In this document: positions 1-6,481 of the stretch, one piece after another
Layout: every line of letters starts with the position of its first letter
How positions within the stretch are numbered: the first letter of the stretch is position 1
NCBI GenBank assembly: GCA_023301405.1
Contig: JALZUX010000134.1
Location: 1-6,481, forward strand
From: Granulosicoccaceae bacterium
Lineage (GTDB): Bacteria > Pseudomonadota > Gammaproteobacteria > Granulosicoccales > Granulosicoccaceae
Length of the DNA: 6,481 nucleotides
Reading direction: 5' to 3'
The notes under the pieces: generated by a model
Database searches by the model: none
Told to the model about the DNA's origin: nothing
Seen by the model: the letters and a program-made list of their open reading frames with translations, nothing else
Position numbers and translations under genes: made by a program

Positions 1-32
1 CCTATCTTCACTAGTTAATCTGCCCATAGCCT

Positions 33-48
33 GATCACTAAAGTGATC
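33..48. repeat. Short dyad downstream of fucU
   Basis: GATCACT and AGTGATC form perfect 7-bp inverted arms separated by AA, beginning 13 bases past the fucU stop codon. As RNA on the minus strand it would make a 6-bp stem with a UUUA loop, and no U tract follows. It could be a minor 3' hairpin of fucU or an operator for whatever lies to the left of the window. Nothing else is recognisable in positions 1-60. Confidence 0.3.
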
Positions 49-60
49 TGCAAATCCGCC

Positions 61-501
61 CTAAAACACCACGCCTTTAGTAAAAATAAAGCACCCGTAA
101 GGCCGGTCTTCAATCGTCTGCACAACCGCGTAGCTCTGCTTGGCAGCCTCATAGAAGGCAAACCGCTCAATGGAAGACATTTTAGCCTCCGGCATTACCG
201 CCTGACATTCAGCATAAACCTCATCGTGAACTTCAAGGCGGGTATCAGGCTCACCGACAACCTGCATGTGTTGCACCTGATGCTCCACGAAAGTATCTAG
301 CGGGAAAAGCTGCAATATAGCAACTGTGGCTTGCGTATCGTTGAGACCACTCATTTGCACCAATCGACCACTAGCGGTTTCAGCGGCAACACTATGCGCA
401 GGGAAATTTCTGTCAGCAAGGACTAGCTTATCTCCATGACCCATCGAACGCAGAACCCAAAGTAGCTCTGCATCAATTACTGATGGAATGCCTTTTAACA
501 T
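61..501 (-). CDS. fucU: FucU/RbsD-family L-fucose mutarotase
   Basis: A 146-residue protein of the RbsD/FucU family, cytoplasmic enzymes that interconvert sugar anomers; FucU acts on alpha- and beta-L-fucose. The start MLKGI and the segment MGHGDKLVLADRNFPAHS (residues 20-37) match the E. coli FucU N-terminus, including the family's active-site His at residue 22, Asp30 and His36. The C-terminal block ERFAFYEAAK (112-121) and the ending YGCFIFTKGVV (135-145) also match, so the protein looks complete and close to the usual length of about 140. The ATG is supported by a CAGGA Shine-Dalgarno sequence six bases upstream. It lies 86 bp downstream of the yehS-like gene on the same strand. No fucose isomerase, kinase, aldolase or permease is visible. 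It might act on ribose or another sugar, as RbsD does, but the RFAFYE block favours FucU. Family assignment is firm; the exact substrate is inferred. Confidence 0.93.
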   Translation of the reverse strand: MLKGIPSVIDAELLWVLRSMGHGDKLVLADRNFPAHSVAAETASGRLVQMSGLNDTQATVAILQLFPLDTFVEHQVQHMQVVGEPDTRLEVHDEVYAECQAVMPEAKMSSIERFAFYEAAKQSYAVVQTIEDRPYGCFIFTKGVVF

Positions 502-507
502 TGTTTT

Positions 508-512
508 TCCTG
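508..512 (-). promoter_or_regulatory. Ribosome binding site of fucU
   Basis: On the minus strand CAGGA lies six bases before the ATG at 501. This is a near-ideal Shine-Dalgarno spacing and fixes the start of the FucU protein. It is the best ribosome binding site in the window; those of gltD and the yehS-like gene are more distant from their starts. Confidence 0.75.
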
Positions 513-540
513 TGGGTTTTCACCGATTGCTTTGCACAGA

Positions 541-552
541 ATTTCTAGAAAT
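541..552. promoter_or_regulatory. Perfect 12-bp palindrome upstream of fucU (possible operator)
   Basis: ATTTCTAGAAAT is an exact 12-bp palindrome in the 86-bp gap between the yehS-like gene and fucU. It extends to CAG...CTG arms if one extra A on the left (540) is skipped. It is also flanked by a near direct repeat (TGCACAGA at 533-540, TGCACGA at 554-560) about two helical turns apart. With no loop it would make a poor RNA hairpin, so a binding site for a dimeric regulator is the more natural reading. I could not match it to a known regulator, and no convincing -35/-10 pair lies beside it. That it controls fucU is inference from position only. Confidence 0.3.
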
Positions 553-587
553 CTGCACGACAGAACCCCTGCTAACACGAAGACTCT

Positions 588-1109
588 TTAGTCCCAGCTA
601 AAGCTTTGCTTACTTAGATCGTCAACAGGTTCGTCCGCAGGCTCTGCGTCCGCTCTGCGGTATTTTATCTGCGCGCCCTTTAAGAAGTTACGCAGTATTT
701 GGTCTTTGCACTCACGATAGTGCTTGTGGCCCGGCTTTCGAAAGAAGGCGCTCAGTTCATGATTGCTAATTTTGGTATCGGTGAGCGCGAGAATTTCCAA
801 GACATCTTCCGCTTTCAAATCAAGCGCAATCTTCAGCTTTCTGAAAATGATGTTATTCGTGAGCTTAGTTTCAGCAACAGGCGCAGGACCTTCCCGCTTA
901 CCACGATTGTCTTCAATCTGACCATTCAGGAACTTAGCTAACACCACGTCACCACAGCTTTGGTAGGCTGGATCGTCTTCCTTTTTCAGCCAGTCGCTAA
1001 TCTGTTCGCGGCTGGCTGTGTGATCACCCATTTCAAATAGAGCGATCATTTTTGAATCGTTGTAGTCGAAGGTGTAGCGCAGGCGACGAAGGATATCGTT
1101 GTTTGTCAT
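588..1109 (-). CDS. yehS: DUF1456 family protein, YehS-like
   Basis: A 173-residue protein made of two copies of the DUF1456 module, the architecture of E. coli YehS, whose function is unknown. Copy one spans roughly residues 2-65 (TNNDILRRLRYTF to FLNGQI) and copy two roughly 84-148 (TNNIIFRKLKIAL to FLKGAQI). They line up at a constant offset of 82 residues. Each copy begins with an N-N/D-x-I-x-R-K/R-L helix and ends with a C-x-D-x-x-L-x-x-FL-x-G block. Shared YehS hallmarks include WLKKEDDPAYQSC and NGQIEDNRGKREGPAP. There is no signal peptide or membrane segment, so it is probably cytoplasmic. After residue 150 an acidic tail follows, ending SFSWD, which makes it longer than E. coli YehS (about 156). 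The start is set by alignment with YehS; the ribosome site is weak (GAAG, 13 bases upstream). Family identity is secure; no function can be assigned. Confidence 0.92.
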   Translation of the reverse strand: MTNNDILRRLRYTFDYNDSKMIALFEMGDHTASREQISDWLKKEDDPAYQSCGDVVLAKFLNGQIEDNRGKREGPAPVAETKLTNNIIFRKLKIALDLKAEDVLEILALTDTKISNHELSAFFRKPGHKHYRECKDQILRNFLKGAQIKYRRADAEPADEPVDDLSKQSFSWD

Positions 1110-1140
1110 GAGATAAAAGGTTCTTCTAGTTGCCTACACG

Positions 1141-1169
1141 ATAACAGAATATGTAAACCCGCTGCACAA
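1141..1169 (-). promoter_or_regulatory. Weak candidate sigma-70 promoter for the yehS-like gene
   Basis: On the minus strand TTGTGC (1169-1164) and TGTTAT (1146-1141) are separated by 17 bases. They match the consensus hexamers at three and four of six positions. Transcription would start roughly 25 bases before the ATG at 1109. The site lies downstream of the gltD hairpins, where a new promoter would be expected if transcription stops there. The hexamers are poor and such matches occur by chance, so this is only a suggestion. Confidence 0.22.
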
Positions 1170-1225
1170 GCTTACAGTACCTGACTCATGAGGACTCTAC
1201 AGGGGAGATGCGAAAACACCGAGCA

Positions 1226-1248
1226 CCAAAAGCCTAATTGGCCTTTGG
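1226..1248 (-). terminator. Second hairpin after gltD (possible 3' end of gltBD transcript)
   Basis: The minus-strand RNA can form CCAAAGGCC-AAUUA-GGCUUUUGG, nine pairs including one G-U and a five-base loop. On the plus strand the wobble becomes an A-C mismatch, so the fold favours the direction of gltBD transcription. It lies about 70 bases after the gltD stop codon. No continuous U run follows; the nearest is UUUU about nine bases further on. It is therefore not a textbook intrinsic terminator and may instead be a processing or stability element. Confidence 0.42.
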
Positions 1249-1270
1249 CCGCACACGGGACACTCAAGCA

Positions 1271-1303
1271 CCGGCAGCTGCGTAGGGTTCTTGCAGCCGC
1301 CGG
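1271..1303 (-). terminator. First, GC-rich hairpin after gltD
   Basis: The minus-strand RNA can pair CCGGCGGCUGC with GCAGCUGCCGG, eleven pairs including one G-U, around an 11-base loop. Two further wobble pairs could extend the base. It begins 13 bases after the gltD stop codon. On the plus strand the wobble becomes an A-C mismatch, so the structure is stronger in the gltD transcript. There is no U tract behind it, so by itself it is more likely a 3'-end stabilising hairpin, or one half of a two-hairpin termination region, than a classical terminator. Confidence 0.4.
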
Positions 1304-1316
1304 CAGGGCATTAGAC

Positions 1317-2777
1317 TTACGGCAGTATGGTAGAACCCATCAGATGGCGGTCTAGCTCTCTGGCCGCCTCGCGACCTTCGTTAATTGCCCAGACCACCAG
1401 AGACTGGCCTCGCCTGCAATCACCGGCTGCAAATACGTTATCAACACTGGTTTTATATTGGCCATATTCTGCCTGGTAGTTACTGCGACCATCATAAGCA
1501 ACCTGCAGAGGATCGGAACACTTGTGCTCCGGCCCCAGAAAGCCCATTGCCAACAATACTAAATCAGCTTTCCATTCTTTTTCTGAACCGGCGATAGCCT
1601 GCAATTTACCCTCTTTCATTTCAACTTCTACGGTACGCACGCCACTGACCACCCCGTTGGTCTCAATAAATTCAGTGCTTGAAACTTTATAGACACGCGG
1701 ATCTTCGCCGAACGTATCGTGCGATTCTTCATGGCCATAATCGGTGCGGTAAATCTTAGGCCAGCTTGGCCAAGGGTTGTTATCTGCGCGGTCCGCGGGC
1801 GGCTGCGGGAAGAGCTCAAAATTAACCAGACTCTTACAACCATGACGAAGCGAAGTGGCAATGCAGTCAGTGCCCGTGTCACCACCACCGATCACTATTA
1901 CATTTTTGTCTTTAGCAGAAATATACTCAAGATCAGTGTGGTCAGAGTCGAGCCAGCTTTTGGTATTTGATGTCAGGAAATCCATCGCAAAATGAATGCC
2001 CTTGAGATCACGGCCGGGTATACCTAGATCACGAGGCACTGTGGCACCCGTGGTCAACAGCACGGCATCGTTTTCGTTCTGCAGTACTCGAATATCTACT
2101 GAGCCGTTACTACCGTCAGCAATATGTTGATTGGTTTTGAATTCAATGCCGGACTGCTTTAATAAATCAACACGGCGATCCACCACTTCTGCTTTAGCAA
2201 GCTTCATATTCGGTATACCGTACATCAAGAGTCCACCGATTCTATCGGCTCTTTCGTAAACACACACGAGATAGCCTGCACGGTTAAGTTGCTCGGCGGC
2301 AGCAAGGCCGGCGGGCCCGGACCCCACAACGGCCACCTTCTTGCCGTTACGTGTTTCAGGTTGCTCTGCCTTTATCCATCCTTCAGCAAAACCACGATCA
2401 ACGATGGCCATTTCAATATTCTTTATGGTCACTGGATCATCATTGATTCCCAATACACAAGATCCCTCACACGGCGCTGGGCAAACACGGCCAGTAAATT
2501 CAGGGAAGTTATTGGTTTTATGCAGTCGCTTAAGCGCCTCATGCCACTGGCTGCGATAAACCAAATCATTCCACTCAGGGATCAGATTATGTACCGGACA
2601 TCCATCATCAGACTGACAGAATGGCACACCACAATCCATACAGCGCGCGCCCTGCTCTTGCAGATGGGTTTCATCGTGTTCGGTGTAGATCTCGCCAAAG
2701 TCACGTAATCGGGTTTGTGGTTGCCGATAAGATGCAGTGTCGCGAACTATTTCTATAAAGCCAGTTGGTTTCCCCAT
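1317..2777 (-). CDS. gltD: Glutamate synthase (NADPH) small subunit
   Basis: This 486-residue protein is the beta subunit of bacterial GOGAT. It takes electrons from NADPH through FAD and passes them via iron-sulfur clusters to GltB for reductive synthesis of glutamate from 2-oxoglutarate. The N-terminal cluster domain holds Cys46, 49, 54 and 60 (CMDCGVPFC...GCPVHN) and Cys99, 103 and 107 ([12 protein letters not shown]). The FAD fold starts at [14 protein letters not shown] (148-161). The NADPH-binding motif is [13 protein letters not shown] (293-305). The C-terminal FAD block [21 protein letters not shown] (448-468) is intact. Length is normal for the family (about 470-490) and no frame break is seen. 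The start [10 protein letters not shown] is typical of GltD; AGGAG lies upstream but 13 bases away, which is long. It follows gltB by 91 bp on the same strand and is almost certainly co-transcribed with it. Confidence 0.97.
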   Translation of the reverse strand: MGKPTGFIEIVRDTASYRQPQTRLRDFGEIYTEHDETHLQEQGARCMDCGVPFCQSDDGCPVHNLIPEWNDLVYRSQWHEALKRLHKTNNFPEFTGRVCPAPCEGSCVLGINDDPVTIKNIEMAIVDRGFAEGWIKAEQPETRNGKKVAVVGSGPAGLAAAEQLNRAGYLVCVYERADRIGGLLMYGIPNMKLAKAEVVDRRVDLLKQSGIEFKTNQHIADGSNGSVDIRVLQNENDAVLLTTGATVPRDLGIPGRDLKGIHFAMDFLTSNTKSWLDSDHTDLEYISAKDKNVIVIGGGDTGTDCIATSLRHGCKSLVNFELFPQPPADRADNNPWPSWPKIYRTDYGHEESHDTFGEDPRVYKVSSTEFIETNGVVSGVRTVEVEMKEGKLQAIAGSEKEWKADLVLLAMGFLGPEHKCSDPLQVAYDGRSNYQAEYGQYKTSVDNVFAAGDCRRGQSLVVWAINEGREAARELDRHLMGSTILP

Positions 2778-2790
2778 AATAGCCGGGTAT

Positions 2791-2796
2791 CTCCTA
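2791..2796 (-). promoter_or_regulatory. Shine-Dalgarno sequence of gltD, unusually distant from the ATG
   Basis: TAGGAG on the minus strand is the only good ribosome-binding match before gltD. Thirteen bases separate it from the ATG at 2777, against the usual five to nine. No alternative ATG, GTG or TTG start in frame sits closer. The codon directly before the ATG is ATT, a rare start codon, which would shorten the spacing to ten. The protein alignment supports the ATG. Confidence 0.55.
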
Positions 2797-2808
2797 ATTT
2801 TTTTACGT

Positions 2809-2837
2809 GCCGCACCCGCGCTAACTTCAGGTGCGAC
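2809..2837 (-). promoter_or_regulatory. Hairpin between gltB and gltD
   Basis: In the 91-bp gap between gltB and gltD the minus-strand RNA can pair GUCGCACCU with GGGUGCGGC: nine pairs, two of them G-U, around an 11-base loop. On the plus strand both wobbles become mismatches, leaving broken pairing, so the structure suits the gltBD transcript. An A-rich stretch and then the gltD ribosome site follow, rather than a U run, so it should not terminate transcription. It may protect the upstream message or adjust gltD translation relative to gltB; this role is inferred. Confidence 0.4.
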
Positions 2838-2868
2838 CTATTTTTATTTAATGCCTATAGCTTCCCAA

Positions 2869-5800
2869 CTACACTGCTTCGAGTGTTTCTATTGCCTGGG
2901 AAGCAGCCATGGCTGCTTTTTTACTTTCAAGCACGCGCTTGTAATCAGTTGGCATTACCTTTGTAAAATTCTTCAGACTATTTTCCCAATCATTCAAGAT
3001 AGCTTCTGCCACAGCGGATCTGGTGTATTTTACATGGTTATTTAGCAGAGCTTTAAGTTCTGCCTGATCGGCCTGGTCTACAACGGTTTCAAGATCGACC
3101 ATATCCATATTGCATCTTTCGGCAAAGCGTTCTTCGGTGTCGTAGACGTAAGCAACCCCACCGCTCATTCCAGCGGCAAAGTTACGACCCGTTCGACCTA
3201 ACACCACTACTCGACCACCAGTCATGTATTCACAACCATGATCACCGACACCTTCAACAACAGCAGTCGCACCACTGTTACGGACACAGAATCTTTCTGC
3301 TGCAATACCACGAAAGTAACATTCGCCGCTGGTGGCGCCATATAATACAACGTTGCCGATCAAGACGTTTTCTTCTGCCACAAAAAGGCTCTTACGCGGC
3401 GGATACACGATAACCCGACCACCGGATAACCCCTTACCCACGAAATCATTGGCATCACCTTCGACCTCTAGTGTTACGCCCTTGGCTAGCCATGCTCCAA
3501 AGCTTTGACCTGCGCTTCCAGAAAACTTAAACCGTATGGTGTCATCTTCAAGCATTTGCGGACCTACATCGCGAATAATGCGATTGGATAACATGCCGCC
3601 AACTACCCGGTTAATGTTAACTATAGGAAGCTCCTGATACACCTTCTCACCTTTACTCAGTGCTCGGGCTGCGAGTGCAATCAGTTTATTATCAAGTGCT
3701 TTGTCCAACCCATGATCCTGACTATCAGTGTGGAAAGCCCCTAAAAAGTTATCAGGCTGCTTTGCTACTTCTAATAGGAGTGACAGATCGATCCCTTCAG
3801 ATTTCCAGTGCTTCATAGCGTCATCAGTTTTTAACGCATCAACGCGTCCGACCATCTCATTGATCGAACGAAAGCCTAGCTCTGCCATAATCATGCGTAG
3901 CTCTTTTGCCACCATGAACAGGTAATTGGTCACGTGCTCGGGTTGACCTTTGAATTTCTTGCGTAATTCCGGATCCTGAGTGGCAATGCCTACCGGGCAA
4001 GTATTTAAGTGACACTTACGCATCATGATGCAACCAAGCGCTATGAGTGGCGCAGTGGCCAGACCAAATTCTTCTGCTCCTAGCAACGCGGCAATCGCCA
4101 CATCGCGACCAGTCTTGATCTGCCCGTCTGTTTGCAGAACCACACGCGAGCGCAAGTTATTAAGCACCAGGGTTTGATGAGTTTCAGCAATACCCAACTC
4201 CCATGGCACACCTGCGTGCTTTATTGATGTCAGCGGAGATGCACCAGTGCCGCCACTATCGCCTGCAATAACCAGATGATCGGCTTTTGCCTTAACAACG
4301 CCTGCTGCTACGGTACCTACACCAACTTCTGCGCCCAGCTTTACACTAATGCGCGCTTGCGGATTAGCATTTTTCAAATCGTGAATAAGCTGCGACATAT
4401 CTTCAATTGAATAGATGTCATGGTGTGGCGGCGGACTGATTAAGCCAACCCCCGGCGTGGAATGCCGAAGCTTGGCAATGTAATCATCAACCTTACCGCC
4501 GGGCAGCTCACCACCTTCACCGGGCTTAGCACCTTGAATAATTTTTATCTGTAGCTCGTCGGCATTGGTCAGATAATTAATCGTCACACCAAAGCGACCG
4601 CTGGCCACTTGCTTAATTGCAGAGCGCTTGGAGTCGCCATTGGCAAGAGGCTTGAAGCGGTCAGCGTCTTCACCGCCCTCACCGGTATTTGATTTACCAC
4701 CAATGCGATTCATTGCAACGGCAAGCGTTTCATGGGCCTCGGCACTGATGCTGCCAAAGCTCATCGCGCCCGTGGCGAACCTTTTCACGATCTCTGCTTC
4801 GGGCTCTACTTCATCAATATCAATGGCGCCACCATTGATATCAAAGTTGAAGTCAAGCAGCCCGCGAAGCGTTGCATTTTTGGTGTTTTGCTGGTTGGAC
4901 TGCTTTGCAAACTCCCAATAGGCGTCCTCGTTATCGGTGCGCGCAGCGATTTGCAGCTTTGCAATAGATGCTGGCTCCCACATATGGGTGTCGCCTTGGC
5001 GTCTCCAGTGGAAATCACCGGGGTTAGGCAATACGGTGACATTTCTGACACCGGCAACCCCATAAGCTAAATGATGCCGTCGCTGCATTTCTTCAGCAAG
5101 CACTTCCAAATCAACACCTCTGACGCGACTGGCCGTCCCGACAAACGCCAGATCAACGACTTCAGCATCAAGGCCGACAATTTCAAATATCTGCGCACCT
5201 TTATAAGACTGTAGCGTAGAGATTCCCATTTTACCCATCACTTTGAGCATGCCCTTACCAATGGCTTTGCGGTAGGTATATTCAACATCAGCGTCATTTG
5301 AGATATGACTTAAACCGTTCAGCTGGCCATTTTTTCTTGCATCCCATAACGACTCGAAAGCAAGGTACGGGTTAATCGCGTCAACACCATAGCCGACTAA
5401 CAAACAGTGATGATGAACTTCACGTGCTTCCCCGCTTTCTAATACTAAGCCGATCCGTGATCGTTCTGATTGCTTAACCAAATGATGATGAACAGCACCT
5501 ACCGCAAGCAATGAACTAATCGGGCAATTATTTTTATCAAGTGTACGGTCAGACAACACCACGAGACTGAAACCGTCTGCAATGGCCTGACTCGCTTCAG
5601 TAGTAATTCTTTCAAGCGCCGCACTGAGACCAGCTTTACCCGAACCGACAGGAAAGGTGATATCAATTGTCTTACTGCGCCAACCTCGGTGGTCCATTTG
5701 CTTTATTGAGGCAAGCTCTGCATTAGTCAGAATAGGGTGCGGAATTTTTAGGCGATGTGCGTGCTCTTTTGATGTCGCTAGTAAATTGCGCTCGGGGCCA

Positions 5801-6481
5801 ATAAAGCACTCAAGCGCCATAATGACTTCTTCACGGATCGCATCTATGGCCGGGTTCGTTACCTGCGCAAAGCGCTGCTTAAAGTAATCATAAAGCATGC
5901 GAGGCTTATCTGACATCACCGCAAGCGATGCGTCGTTACCCATTGAACCAAGCGGGTCACGAATTTCCCGAACCAGTGGCAACAACATGAACTGCATAGT
6001 TTCAGAGGTATAACCAAACGCTCGCATACGCATTGCCAGCGTGTCGCCTGACTTTACTTGCTGTTGAGCGACTTCAGGTAAGTCGGTGAGTTCTATTTTT
6101 TCTTCTGATAGCCACTCGCCATAAGGATTGCGCGTAGCAAAGTCTTGCTTAAGCTCTTCGTCAGGGATCATGCGTCCGGCGGCAAAATCAATGAGAAACA
6201 TTCGTCCCGGCTGCAAGCGACCCTTTTCAATCACCGTGGAAGGATCAATATCTACAACACCGACCTCTGATGCCATGATGCACTTGTCATCATTAGTGAT
6301 GTAGTAGCGTGACGGTCGTAGACCGTTTCGGTCAAGCACAGCACCAATAAAGTTGCCATCGGTAAACGCTATCGAGGCTGGTCCATCCCAAGGTTCCATA
6401 AAGCACGACTGAAACTCATAAAATGATTTTTTCTCTTCTGACATTGTGGCGTGGTTTTGCCATGCTTCAGGAATCATCATC
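2869..6481 (-). CDS. gltB: Glutamate synthase (NADPH) large subunit, C-terminal 1203 residues (cut by window edge)
   Basis: This is the alpha subunit of GOGAT, which hydrolyses glutamine, channels the ammonia through the protein and forms glutamate from 2-oxoglutarate at an FMN/3Fe-4S site. The visible part opens inside the class II amidotransferase domain (PEAWQNH, MEPWDGPA, DRNGLRPSRYY; residues 1 to about 135). The central domain follows (RDPLGSMGND near 175-184). The FMN domain covers roughly 500-880, with GGKSNTGEGGED near 594, GEGGELPGGK near 653 and PPPHHDIYSIED near 681. Cys817, 823 and 828 (C-x5-C-x4-C in CIMMRKCHLNTC) are the 3Fe-4S ligands. The GXGXG beta-helix domain covers about 960-1150 (GDHGCEYMTGGRVVVLG near 1078). 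The first in-frame Met at the edge is internal, not the true start. By comparison with Azospirillum numbering of the cluster cysteines, about 285 residues, including the catalytic N-terminal Cys, lie outside. The visible part is uninterrupted, and gltD follows. Confidence 0.97.
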   Translation of the reverse strand, partial: MMIPEAWQNHATMSEEKKSFYEFQSCFMEPWDGPASIAFTDGNFIGAVLDRNGLRPSRYYITNDDKCIMASEVGVVDIDPSTVIEKGRLQPGRMFLIDFAAGRMIPDEELKQDFATRNPYGEWLSEEKIELTDLPEVAQQQVKSGDTLAMRMRAFGYTSETMQFMLLPLVREIRDPLGSMGNDASLAVMSDKPRMLYDYFKQRFAQVTNPAIDAIREEVIMALECFIGPERNLLATSKEHAHRLKIPHPILTNAELASIKQMDHRGWRSKTIDITFPVGSGKAGLSAALERITTEASQAIADGFSLVVLSDRTLDKNNCPISSLLAVGAVHHHLVKQSERSRIGLVLESGEAREVHHHCLLVGYGVDAINPYLAFESLWDARKNGQLNGLSHISNDADVEYTYRKAIGKGMLKVMGKMGISTLQSYKGAQIFEIVGLDAEVVDLAFVGTASRVRGVDLEVLAEEMQRRHHLAYGVAGVRNVTVLPNPGDFHWRRQGDTHMWEPASIAKLQIAARTDNEDAYWEFAKQSNQQNTKNATLRGLLDFNFDINGGAIDIDEVEPEAEIVKRFATGAMSFGSISAEAHETLAVAMNRIGGKSNTGEGGEDADRFKPLANGDSKRSAIKQVASGRFGVTINYLTNADELQIKIIQGAKPGEGGELPGGKVDDYIAKLRHSTPGVGLISPPPHHDIYSIEDMSQLIHDLKNANPQARISVKLGAEVGVGTVAAGVVKAKADHLVIAGDSGGTGASPLTSIKHAGVPWELGIAETHQTLVLNNLRSRVVLQTDGQIKTGRDVAIAALLGAEEFGLATAPLIALGCIMMRKCHLNTCPVGIATQDPELRKKFKGQPEHVTNYLFMVAKELRMIMAELGFRSINEMVGRVDALKTDDAMKHWKSEGIDLSLLLEVAKQPDNFLGAFHTDSQDHGLDKALDNKLIALAARALSKGEKVYQELPIVNINRVVGGMLSNRIIRDVGPQMLEDDTIRFKFSGSAGQSFGAWLAKGVTLEVEGDANDFVGKGLSGGRVIVYPPRKSLFVAEENVLIGNVVLYGATSGECYFRGIAAERFCVRNSGATAVVEGVGDHGCEYMTGGRVVVLGRTGRNFAAGMSGGVAYVYDTEERFAERCNMDMVDLETVVDQADQAELKALLNNHVKYTRSAVAEAILNDWENSLKNFTKVMPTDYKRVLESKKAAMAASQAIETLEAV

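Noticed and set aside
43..300. An 85-codon plus-strand open frame opposite the end of fucU
   Set aside because: Antisense to the conserved FucU C-terminal block, with no recognisable motif.
541..552. The palindrome before fucU as a heat-shock or known regulator site
   Set aside because: TTCTAGAA resembles the eukaryotic heat-shock element only by chance, and I could not match it to a defined bacterial regulator.
2289..2708. A 139-codon plus-strand open frame opposite gltD
   Set aside because: It lies wholly antisense to the conserved cluster and FAD domains of GltD, shows no recognisable domain, and such shadows are expected opposite long genes.
2809..2850. A plus-strand intrinsic terminator (stem followed by TATTTTTATTT)
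   Set aside because: On the plus strand the stem loses its two wobble pairs, and there is no plus-strand gene for it to end.
2737..3045. A plus-strand open frame with hydrophobic stretches spanning the gltB-gltD gap
   Set aside because: It overlaps the conserved gltD start and gltB end in antisense; its hydrophobic, Phe-rich look arises from the A-rich minus-strand gap and from antisense codons. No ribosome site supports it.
4732..5070. Plus- and minus-strand alternative frames within gltB (also 1628-1888, 3728-3925, 5657-5887 and similar)
   Set aside because: All lie inside intact, strongly conserved GltB or GltD coding sequence and have no family resemblance of their own.
6478..6480. ATG at the right edge as the start of gltB
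   Set aside because: The residues that follow (PEAWQNH, MEPWDGPA) belong to the interior of the amidotransferase domain; the gene is cut by the window edge.

Overview
The window carries four protein genes, all on the minus strand and so read from right to left: gltB (cut by the right edge), gltD, a two-repeat DUF1456/YehS-type protein, and a FucU-type L-fucose mutarotase. The protein sequences look gammaproteobacterial: the YehS-like and FucU-like proteins can be lined up end to end with their Escherichia coli namesakes, and the GltB/GltD pair is the bacterial NADPH-dependent type. The genus cannot be decided from this stretch.

Right half (2869-6481): the last 1203 residues of the glutamate synthase large subunit. 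The N-terminal catalytic part of the glutamine amidotransferase domain lies beyond the right edge. A 91-bp gap holding a 9-bp hairpin leads to gltD (1317-2777), the iron-sulfur/FAD small subunit. Together they form GOGAT, which converts glutamine plus 2-oxoglutarate to two glutamates with NADPH, the second half of the GS-GOGAT ammonia assimilation cycle. The 207 bp after gltD hold two hairpins in a row, probably marking the 3' end of the gltBD transcript, and then a weak possible promoter for the next gene.

Left half (1-1109): the yehS-like gene (588-1109), then 86 bp containing a perfect 12-bp palindrome and a good ribosome binding site, then fucU (61-501). The final 60 bp contain only a short 7+7 dyad. 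No fucose pathway neighbour is visible, so the role of fucU here rests on its family alone.

No mobile element, CRISPR array, RNA gene, phage gene or broken gene was seen. This is an ordinary chromosomal housekeeping region. I found no credible new system; the observations worth checking are non-coding structures between the genes and the unexplained pairing of yehS with fucU.
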